DNA from: Panopea generosa
Taxonomy: Eukaryota > Mollusca > Bivalvia > Adapedonta > Hiatellidae
Reading direction: 5' to 3'
Assembly: GCA_029582155.1 (NCBI GenBank)
Contig: CM055906.1
Span: 10,473,101-10,537,100, forward strand
DNA: 64,000 nt
Below are positions 10,138 to 20,407 of this stretch, in pieces. The notes below the pieces were generated by a model. It was not told the origin of the DNA and ran no database searches. It saw nothing but the letters and a program-made list of their open reading frames with translations. A program made the position numbers and the translations under genes. The first letter of the stretch is position 1. Every line of letters begins with the position of its first letter.

Positions 10138-12770
10138 CCTGGATAAACCAAATATAACCTGGTAATGCCATATATAATCTGAATAATGCCATACATAACC
10201 TGGATAATGCAAGATATAACTTGATAATGCCATATATAACCTGGTAATGCCCAATTTAACCTGGTTTTGCCATATTTAACCTTGGTAATGCCACATATAA
10301 CGTGGTAATACCACATATAACTTGGTAATACCATGTATAACCTGAAATACCATATATAACCTGGTTATGTCATAAATAACCTGGTCAGGTCATATATAAC
10401 CTGGTAATGTCGTATATAACCTGATCATGCCATACCTAACCTGAAAATGCCATACATAACTTCGTAATGCCATATATAACTTGGTAATGCCATATATAAC
10501 CTAGTAATGCTGTACATAACCTGGTAATGCCATATATAACATGGTAATGCCATATATAACTTGGTTATGCCATATATAACCTGGTTATGCCAAATATAAC
10601 CTGATAATGCCACATATAACCTAGTTATGCCATATATAACCTGGTAATGCTATATGTTACCTGGTTATGCCAAAAATGACCTGGTTATGCCGTATATAGC
10701 CTGGTAATGCCATTCACAACCTGGTGATGCCATACATAGCCTGGTAATGCCATATATAACCTAGTAATAGCGTCCATAACCTGGTTATGTCATATGTAAC
10801 CGTGTAATGCTGTATATAACATGGTCATGCAGTATATAACTTGGTTATGCCTTATATTTCCTGGTCATGCCGTACATAACCTGGTAATACCATAACTATG
10901 TAACCTGGTTATGTCATATGTAACCTTGTAATGCCATATAAATAACCTTGTAGTGCCATATTTAATCTGGTAATGCCATATATAACCTGGTTTTGCCATA
11001 AATAACCTGGCTATGTCATATATAGCCTTATAATACCATATATAACTTGATAACGCCATATATAACTTGGTAATGTAATATATAACCTGGTAATGCCATA
11101 TATAACCTGGCTATGCCATATATAACCTGGTAATACCATATATAACCTGGTTATGCCATATATATATATATAACCTGGTAATGCCATATATAACCTGGTA
11201 ATGCCATATATAACCTGGTAATACCATAAATGCAAATATTACCTGATAATTCCATATATAACTTGGTGATGCCATATATTACCTAGTGAAGCTAAATGTA
11301 ACTTGGTAATACCATATATAACCTGGATAAACCATTTATAACATGGTAGTACCATACATAGCCTGGTAATGCCATAAATAGCCTGGTAGTATTATAAATT
11401 ACCTGATAATGCATATATAACTTGATTGTGCTATATATAACCTGGTAATGCCATATATAACCTGGTAATGCCATATATAATCGGGTTATGTCATATATAA
11501 CCTGGTAATGCCATATATAACCTGGTAATACCATATATAACCTGGTCATGCCATATATTACCTGATAATGCCATGTATAACCTGGTAATTCCATATATAA
11601 CCTGGATAAGCCATATATAACCTGGTAATGCCATATTAGCCTGGTAATGCCTTGTATAACATGGATAAGCCATATATAACCTGGTAATGCTATATACAAT
11701 CTGGTAATACCATATACAACCTGATGATGCCATATATAACCTGGTAATGCCATATATGACCTGGATAAGCCATATTTAACCTGGTAATGCCTTGAATAAC
11801 CTGGTAATGTCATATATAACCTGGTAATGCAATACATAACCTAGTAATACCATAAATAAGTTGGTATTACCATATACAACCTGATGATGCCATATATAAC
11901 CTGGTAATGTCATATATAACCTGGATAAGCCATATTAACCTGGTAATTCCATATATAACCTGGATAAGTCATATATAACCGTGTAATGCCATATATAACC
12001 TGGTAATGCCATACATAACCTGGTAATGCTTTGTATAATATGAATAAGCCATATATAACCTGGTAATACCATATATAACCTGGATAAGCCGTATATAACC
12101 TGGTAATGCCATATATAACCTAGTAATGACATATATAACCTGGATAAGCCGTATATAACCTGGTAATGCCATATACAACCTGATAATGCCATATATAACG
12201 TGATAATGCCATATACAACCTGATAATGCCATATATAACGTGATAATGCCATATACAACCTGATAATGCCATATATAACCTTGTAATGCCATATACAACC
12301 TGATAATGCCATATATAACCTTGTAATGCCATATATAACCTTGATAAGCCATATATAAACTGGTAATACCATATATAACCTAGATACACCATATATAACC
12401 TGAATAACCCATATGTAACCTTGTTATGCCATATATAACCTGGATAAGCCATATTTAACTTGGGTAAGCCAAATTTAACCTGGATAAGCCATATAGAACC
12501 TGGTAATGCCATATATAATCTGGTAATACCATATATAACCTGGTAATGCCATATATAATCTGGTTATGCCATATATAACCTGGTATGTCATATATAACCT
12601 GGTAATGCTATGTATAACCTGGTAATACCATATATAACCTGGTAATGCCATATATAATCTGGTAATGCCATATATAACCTGGTATGTCATATATAACCTA
12701 GTAATGCCATATATAACCTGGTAATACCATATATTACCTGGTAATGCCTTGTATAACCTGGATAGGACAT
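9416..12770. repeat. Satellite array of 20-bp unit (GGTAATGCCATATATAACCT)
   Basis: About 165-170 copies of a 20-bp unit over 3.35 kb. Variation includes GGATAAGCC, GATAATGCC and GGTTATGTC versions and occasional one-base indels. Because 20 is not a multiple of three, minus-strand frames cycle through the unit and give repetitive, meaningless peptides rich in Tyr, Ile and Trp. The array starts about 70 bp after the dispersed element at 8541 and ends directly at another dispersed repeat (12772). Confidence 0.97.
10081..10135. repeat. TA dinucleotide microsatellite inside the 20-bp satellite
   Basis: An uninterrupted TA run that grew out of the TATATA core of one 20-bp unit. A shorter version occurs at 11158-11172. 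Confidence 0.95.
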
Positions 12771-12771
12771 A

Positions 12772-13045
12772 TATTGTGGAGCTTATATTTGTTCATTGCA
12801 AGTATTATTCAAGTAAATCCAATATAAGTCAACTCTTATGTTTAGAATTTATAGAGATTCATTTCTTAGAAACCTCGAGTTTTATTATACATTTATCAGG
12901 TGGGTATTATATTTCTTAATTTAATCATAAGATAGGAACTCAGTTAACTTTGGTGTTTACCAGTTTTATCTGTTATTAGTTGATAGCCATAGTACCTTGT
13001 GATGAGCTAACACCAGTGTGTGGGGGATACTGAGCAGCGACATTT
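12772..13045 (+). repeat. Dispersed repeat, copy 1 (partner at 61677)
   Basis: Reads GTGGAGCTTATATTTG, TTCATTGCAAGTATTAT, CAAGTAAATCCAATATAAGT, CATTTCTTAGAA, CTCGAGTTTTATTATAC, TAGGAACTCAGTT in this order. The same blocks occur in the same order and orientation at 61677-61895. Similarity seems to reach the GTGTGTGGGGG stretch. The family is unassigned. This copy separates two different satellites. Confidence 0.8.
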
Positions 13046-13122
13046 TGTATACTTTGCTATGTTCCACAGTTCCTTGCCTAATTCTGATGTTTTCCGCTGG
13101 CATAACTTTTCAGTGGAGGAAT

Positions 13123-14140
13123 ACAGTTCACCAAAGTGGAGAATCACCACATTGGAGGTAAATGGTTCACCACAGTGGAGATATATGGTTCACCACAGTG
13201 GAGATATATGGTTCACCACAGTGGAGATATATGGTTCACCACAGTGAAGATATACAGTTCACCACAGTGGAGGTTCACCACAGTGGTGGTATACAGATCA
13301 CAACAGTGGAGGTTCACCACAGTGGAGGTGTACGGTTCACTACAGTGGATGTATACAGTTCACCACAGTGGAGGTTCACCATAGTGGAGGTATACAGTTC
13401 ACCACAGTGGAGGTTCACCATAGTGGAGGTATACAGTTCACCACAGTGGAGGTTCACCACAGTGGAGGTGTATGGTTCACCACAGTGGAGATATACAGTT
13501 CACCACAATGGAAGTTCACCACAGTGGAGATATACAGTTCACCACAGTGGATGTATACAGTTCACCACAGTGGAGGTATACAGTTAACCACAGTGGAGAT
13601 ATACAGTTCACCACAGTGGAGGTTCACCACAGTGGAGGTGTACAGTTCACCACAGTGGAGGTATATGTTTCACTACAGTGGAGATATACGGTTCACCACA
13701 GTGGAGGTTCACCACAGTGGAGATATATGTTTCACTACAGTGGAGGTATACGGTTCACCACAGTGGAGATATACGGTTCACCACAGTGGAGGTATATGGT
13801 TCACCACAGTGGAGGTTTACCACAGTGGAGGTATATGGTTCACTACAGTGGAGGTATATGGTTCACCACAGTAGAGGTATATGTTTCACTACAGTGGAGG
13901 AGTACCGTTCACCACATTGGAGGTTCACCACAGTGGAGGTATATGGTTCACCACAGTGGAGGTATATGTTTCACTACAGTGGAGGTATATGGTTCACCAC
14001 AGTGGAGATATACTGTTCACCACAGTGGAGGTATATGGTTCACCACAGTGGAGGTATACGGTTCACCACATTGGAGGTTCACCACGATTCACCACAGTGG
14101 AGGGATACAATTCGCCACAGTGGAGGTATACAGTTCACCA
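13123..14140 (+). repeat. Satellite array of 23-bp unit with 16-bp variants
   Basis: The unit is GGTTCACCACAGTGGAGATATAT and its variants (GGTATAC, GGTGTAC). Shorter 16-bp copies (GGTTCACCACAGTGGA) are interspersed. The region gives overlapping plus-strand open frames up to 248 codons with VHHSGG and FTTVEV motifs. They exist in several frames at once and are by-products of the repeat, not genes. Confidence 0.95.
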
Positions 14141-15300
14141 CATGGAGATTGTTGTGGAGATATGTCACCGATCGAGATTATGGTTGTCTCTGGACATTTC
14201 ACCACTAGATCACTGTGAGCTAGGTTTCAGCTTCATTCGGGGAATTAGCTTGATAGAGTTCTAGGTCACAGATCACTAATAAAACGTCCCTTCAGTGACG
14301 CGGGGTCAGTTCGGTATGTCATGAACTTAATTTAACACTTGTACCAGGATATTATACATGACTTAAAAGTCTCCAGTTTCAATCATTTAATAACATAACA
14401 TCAATCCATTTATGAAAACACACATAGATAGTTCTCAAATTATGGTTAGCCAAAGTTCTTAAAAGTGAAACTTATGTTCTTTCTGATATCTAAATAACTT
14501 AATTAATTCTAGTCCACCGACTAATACAAGTCTCAGATTTGCCAACTATTATTAAATACTAAACTTAAAATCTCAACTCCTATGTACAATCTTTAATTCC
14601 TTAATTTTTTCTTTTAAAAAATCTTTCTTTATAATCACAAGTACCAAAATGGATTAGCCAATAAAATTAACTTTGAATATTTAACCAATAAAAATCATTT
14701 TAACAGTTAACCAATAGATTCTAGTTTTACTTAGATTATGACAAAAAGCTGTTATTATGCTAAATGTAATTAATTAGGTCTTTCTTATCAAATGTAATCA
14801 ACATTATATAATGTAACAATCAAACATGCCAAGGAAATGAGCAATTATGTAATTCTCATGTCAACTCAAAATCAAATGATTATATCAACATCTGGAGGCT
14901 TTTCTCCAAAATAATAATGCTTAAATTTTATGACTGATTTACTAAGATTATAATATTTGATATGACAATGAAATGAAAAGTAAAATACCTTCTTAGACCT
15001 ATTAACTCAAAATATGTTATTAACACTTCAAGGGTTTCTTGTTACACCATGGCTTGTATAATGATTACTCTAATCAAACTGTATATACTGCATATTAACA
15101 AAATTCTCACCTAACAAAGCTCTACAAACATCAGATACATATACTATTTTACAATAAACATAGATAAAAATTTAGGTGTTACCTTTTAAATTAAAATTTA
15201 TTATTTTTATTTATTTTATTATTTTTATTATTTGATAACAGCAATAAAATTATAACAGTAATTTTATGCTTGTTACATGTGCAAAGTAAAAAAAATACTG
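14141..15300. other. AT-rich spacer, no recognised gene
   Basis: More than 1.1 kb between two satellites. It contains CCAATAAAA-like words and no supported exon, RNA gene or repeat. Confidence 0.45.
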
Positions 15301-15306
15301 ACCAGT

Positions 15307-15347
15307 AGGGTACACATACTGGTGTGAAGAGCGGTGTACAGGTATTA
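15307..15347 (+). repeat. Orphan monomer of the 45-bp satellite
   Basis: GGGTACACATACTGGTGTG followed by AAGAGCGGTGTACAGG is a single diverged unit of the array that starts 0.8 kb downstream. It may be an outlying remnant or an early seed. Confidence 0.7.
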
Positions 15348-16150
15348 TGAGGGGAAAACGCTCCACTTCTCATAACATTGGGACAGTAGTAATCCATGAT
15401 GTGCGGTTGTCGTAGATATGAACAAAATGCCAAATGAAAGTGAACACTTTTTAATAAGATGTTTAAAACTGTCAGCTATGATATTTACAAAAGTATGCAC
15501 AGTGTTATGTATTATTCACAAAGAAAGTTATAAAGTAACACAAAGAAATATCAGGTATTAAATGGTCACTAAGTTAAATTAATTATAAAAACTTGAAGTC
15601 CTTATTTCACTTTAAATATTCACTTAGTTCACAAAGTCAATAATTTCCAATTCACTGCCTTTAAAATCACAAAGTTCTGTTTATGGATCACAAAGTTATA
15701 ACACAAAGTTTTTCCTATCTTCTTGCACAAAGCTATCCTAAGTTTTCAAATTTTATTAATGTTTTTTTTCCCTTAATGTTAATGTTCTATATATACACCA
15801 ACAAAGTTATTGTTTGACTTTGAAGGTATGAACATGGCATCAAAGACTTCCTTCTCATTAAGGTGTAAAACCATATGTCAAAGGGGACGTGATAATTAAT
15901 AGTGATTAAACAAATAGTACAATTTCCTGCTTTGAACATATTGACTTGATTGATATAGTTAAGTTGGCATATTTGAAATTATAACAAAATATAAATTGTA
16001 GATTTAACAAATAATGGATATATGTTCACTTTTACTTATTACAGATTAAATATTTACATCATGCACACAAAGACAATCATTTTGTTATTAAACATGGTAT
16101 GATATATTATAGGTAAAGACAGAAATATTTGAAAGTCAAATTAGCTTCAT
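15348..16150. other. No recognised gene
   Basis: AT-rich spacer that leads into the 81-bp satellite. CACAAAGTT-like words recur between 15500 and 15740 but do not form a regular array. Confidence 0.4.
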
Positions 16151-16152
16151 AA

Positions 16153-18840
16153 TACAGGGTACACAATGTTTTGGACATACTGGTGTACAGCGTGGTGTAT
16201 AGGATACACATGTAATGCACATACTGGTGTACAGAGTTGACAGGGTACACAATGTATTGGACATACTGGTGTACAGCGTGGTGTACAGGGTAGTGCACAT
16301 ACTGGTGTAGAGAATGGTGTACAGGGTACACAATGTTTTGGACATACTGATGTACAGCGTGGTGTACAGGGTAGTACACATACTGGTGTTGAGAATGGTG
16401 TACAGGGTACACAATGTAGTGGACATGCTGGTGTACAGGGTAGTATACATACTGATGTAGAGAATGGTGTACAGGGTACACAATGTAGTGGACATGCTGG
16501 TGTACAGCGTGGTGTACAGGGTAGTACACATACTGGTGTAGAGAATGGTGTACAGGGTACACAATGTAGTGGACATGCTGGTGTACAGCGTGGTGTACAG
16601 GGTAGTACACATACTGGTGTAGAGAATGGTGTACAGGGTACACAATGTATTGGACATACTGGTGTACAGTGTGGTGTACAGGGTAGTACACATACTGGTG
16701 TTGAGAATGGTGTACAGGGTACACAATGTAGTGGACATGCTGGTGTACAGCGTGGTGTACAGTGTAGTACACATACTGGTGTTGAGAATGGTGTACAGGG
16801 TACACAATGTAGTGGACATGCTGGTGTACAGCATGGTGTACAGGGTAGTACACATACTGGTGTAGAGAATGGTGTACAGGGTACACAATGCAGTGGACAT
16901 GCTGGTGTACAGCGTGGTGTACAGGGTAGTACACATACTGGTGTAGAGAATGGTGTACAGGGTACACAATGTAGTGGACATGCTGATGTACAGCGTGGTG
17001 TACAGGGTAGTACACATACTGGTGTTGAGAATGGTGTACAGGGTACACAATGTAGTGGACATGCTGGTGTACAGTGTGGTGTACAGGGTAGTACACATAC
17101 TGGTGTAGAGAATGGTGTACAGGGTACACAATGTAGTGGACATACTGATGTACAGCGTGGTGTACAGGGTAGTACACATACTGGTATAGAGAATGGTGTA
17201 CAGGGTACACAATGTATTGGACATACTGATGTACAGCGTGGTGTACAGGGTAGTGCACATACTGGTGTAGAGAATGGTGTACAGGGTACACAATGTAGTG
17301 GACATACTGGTGTACAGCACGGTGTACAGGGTAGTGCACATACTGGTGTAGATAATGGTGTACAGGGTACACAATGTATTGGACATACTGGTGTACAGCG
17401 TGGTGTACAGGGTAGTGCACATACTGGTGTAGAGAATGGTGTACAGGGTACACAATGTAGTGGACATACTGGTGTACAGCGTGGTGTACAGGGTAGTGCA
17501 CATACTGGTGTTGAGAATGGTGTACAGGGTACTCAATGTAGTGGACATACTGGTGTACAGCGTGGTGTACAGGGTAGTGCACATACTGGTGTTGAGAATG
17601 GTGTACAGGGTACACAATGTAGTGGACATGCTGGTGTACAGCGTGGTGTACAGGGTAGCACACATACTGGTGTAGAGAATGGTGTACAGGGTACACAATG
17701 TAGTGGACATACTGATGTACAGCGTTGTGTACAGGGTAGCACACATACTGGTGTTGAGAATGGTGTACAGGGTACACAATGTATTGGACATACTGGTGTA
17801 CAGTGTGGAGTACAGGGTAGTACACATACTGGTGTAGAGAATGGTGTACAGGGTACACAATGTATTGGACATGCTGGTGTAGTGTGGAGTACAGGGTAGT
17901 ACACATACTGGTGTTGAGAATGGTGTACAGGGTACACAATGTAGTGGACATGCTGGTGTACAGCGTGGTGTACAGGGTAGTGCACATACTGGTGTAGAGA
18001 ATGGTGTACAGGGTACACAATGTAGTGGACATACTGATGTACAGCGTGGTGTACAGGGTAGTGCACATACTGGTGTAGAGAATGGTGTACAGGATTCACA
18101 ATGTAGTGGACATACTGATGTACAGGGTGGTGTACAGGGTAGTACACATACTGGTGTTGAGAATGGTGTATAGGGTACACAATGTACACAATGTAGTGGA
18201 CATGCTGGTGTACAGTGTGGTGTACAGGGTAGTACACATACTGGTGTAGAGAATGGTGTACAGGGTACACAATGCAGTGGACATGCTGGTGTACAGCGTG
18301 GTGTACAGGGTAGTACACATACTTGTGTAGAGAATGGTGTACAGGGTACACAATGCAGTGGACATGCTGGTGTACAGCGTGGTGTACAGGGTAGTACACA
18401 TACTGGTGTTGAGAATGGTGTACAGGGTACACAATGTAGTGGACATGCTGGTGTACAGCGTGGTGTACAGGGTAGTGCACATACTGGTGTAGAGAATGGT
18501 GTACAGGGTACACAATGTAGTGGACATGCTGATGTACAGCGTGGTGTACAGGGCAGTGCACATACTGGTGTAGAGAATGGTGTACAGGGTACACAATGTA
18601 GTGGACATACTTGTGTACAGCGTGGTGTACAGGGTAGTGCACATACTGGTGTAGAGAATGGTGTACAGGGTACACAATGTAGTGGACATACTGATGTACA
18701 GCATGGTGTACAGGGTAGTGCACATACTGGTGTTGAGAATGGTGTACAGGGTACACAATGTAGTGGACATACTGGTGTACAGGGTGGTGTACAGGGTAGT
18801 ACACATACTGGTGTTGAGAATGGTGTATAGGGTACACAAT
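16153..18840 (+). repeat. Satellite array of 81-bp composite unit
   Basis: About 33 copies. Each 81-bp unit joins a 36-bp part (GGTAGTACACATACTGGTGT then AGAGAATGGTGTACAG) to a 45-bp part (GGTACACAATGTAGTGG, ACATGCTGGTGTACAG, CGTGGTGTACAG). Because 81 equals 27 codons, all three minus-strand frames stay open for long distances, up to 1,049 codons with repeating CTLYTILYTS or VHQYVHYIVYPV. None has a start context, domain or non-repeat portion, so they are artefacts. The array grades into a simple 45-bp form after 18840. Confidence 0.97.
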
Positions 18841-19605
18841 ATAGTGGAATTATTGGTGTACAGGGTACATATAGTAGTACACATATAGGTGTACAGAGTG
18901 GTGTACAAGGTACACATAGTAGTACACATACTGGTGTACAGAGTGGTGTATAGGGTACACATAGTAGTGCACATATAGGTGAATGGAGTGATGTACAGGT
19001 ACACAATGTAGTACACATACTGGTATACAGAGTGGTGTACAGGATACACATAGTAGTGCACATACTGGTGTACAGAGTGGTGTATAGGGTACACATAGTA
19101 GTGCACATATAGGTGTATGGAGTGATGTACAGGTACACAATGTAGTGGACATACTGGTGTGCAGGGTGGTGTACAAGGTACACATTGTAGTACATATACT
19201 GGTGTACAGAGTGGTGTACAGGGTATACATAGTAGTACACATACTGGTGTACAGGGTACACAATGTAGTGGATATACTGGTGCACAGAGTGGTGTTCAGT
19301 TTACATATAGTAGTACACATATAGGTGTACAGAGTGGTGTAAAGGATACACATTGTAGTACACATACTGGTATACAGAGTGGTGTACAGAATACACATAG
19401 TAGTGCACATGCTGGTGTACAGAGTGGTGTACAGGGTAGTGGATATACTGGTGTACAGGATGGTGTACAGGGTAGTGGATATACTGGTGCACAGAGTGGT
19501 GTTCAGTTTACATATAGTAGTACACATATAGGTGTACAGAGTGGTGTACAAGGTACACATAGTAGTACACATATAGGTGTACAGAGGATACACATTGTAG
19601 TACAC
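18841..19605 (+). repeat. Satellite array of 45-bp unit, part 1
   Basis: About 17 copies of GGTACACATAGTAGTACACA followed by TACTGGTGTACAGAGTGGTGTACAG with length variants. This is the simpler form of the adjoining 81-bp unit and is the same repeat that recurs at 29326-30119. Confidence 0.95.
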
Positions 19606-20314
19606 ATACTGCTGATGATCATGAAATCAGGGGAATCAACTCAATTAAAGGCCCGCTTTATTGTTTGTCAAAAGTTGCCTGCTTTTATCGATATCATGTT
19701 TCTCTTTTATCTACCTGAGGCTATATAAATACCGTATTCACTCACGTATATTGCGCATCCATGTTTTAAGATCAAGAACTAAGAAAAAAAACAATTTTCC
19801 AATATATGTGTATATAGCGCATCATAAGTGACACTTTCGCGGTAGTGACAATTTTTAAGTTTCTCAAGAGAATGCCGTTAATTTTTTTAATGTACGTTTT
19901 AGATAGATATTTTCTTTATTTAAGTCTCATCATGGTTAATACACAGTATATACATTAAATTAAACATTATATTTAACAGTTAACCATGCCATTCTATAAA
20001 GAATTATAAGAGACTATATTACATGTAAAACATATCAAGACATATTTTAAACCAATTTGTCACAATTAATAATACTTGTTGTTTATATATTTACTGATAA
20101 CCTTAATGACTAGCAAACATACTTGCAGAATAGCACATATAACACACCACGTTTTAACATATATATACACAGTAAAAAATGAGAGGCCGGTACTAATCTT
20201 GACATATTGTCTAAAATGTTATTAAAATTATATAAGATTACGATGTGAGGAGGAAAGGAAATGCTAACGCATCTGTTACTTAAAGCTTAAAAAATATTTT
20301 AAAAAATCGAATAT
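19606..20314. other. No recognised gene; probably contains the LINE 3' flank
   Basis: Downstream (minus strand) of the LINE frame that ends at 20408. It may hold that element's 3' untranslated region and its insertion point, but I cannot see a tail repeat or target duplication that fixes the edge. Confidence 0.35.
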
Positions 20315-20337
20315 CATTCTAGATCAGATCTAGAATG
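20315..20337. other. Perfect 11-bp palindrome
   Basis: CATTCTAGATC, a single A, then GATCTAGAATG. It lies about 70 bp beyond the stop codon of the LINE frame (minus strand), where a 3' UTR hairpin recognised by the reverse transcriptase could sit. That role is inference. Confidence 0.6.
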
Positions 20338-20407
20338 AACTGATTAGCACCGACTTCTCACTACAATGTTAAAATGCTTCATATGTCTAAATCAACTATT
20401 ACATTAT

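Noticed and set aside
9676-12690. Minus-strand Tyr/Ile/Trp-rich frames
   Set aside because: Products of the 20-bp satellite that change frame every unit.
13020-14264. Plus-strand frames up to 248 codons (VHHSGG, FTTVEV repeats)
   Set aside because: Products of the 23/16-bp satellite, open in several frames at once.
16107-19605. Minus-strand frames of 653, 1,049, 434, 336 and 251 codons as repetitive proteins
   Set aside because: They overlap in different frames and consist only of satellite units whose 81-bp or 45-bp period is divisible by three. There is no unique part, start context or domain.
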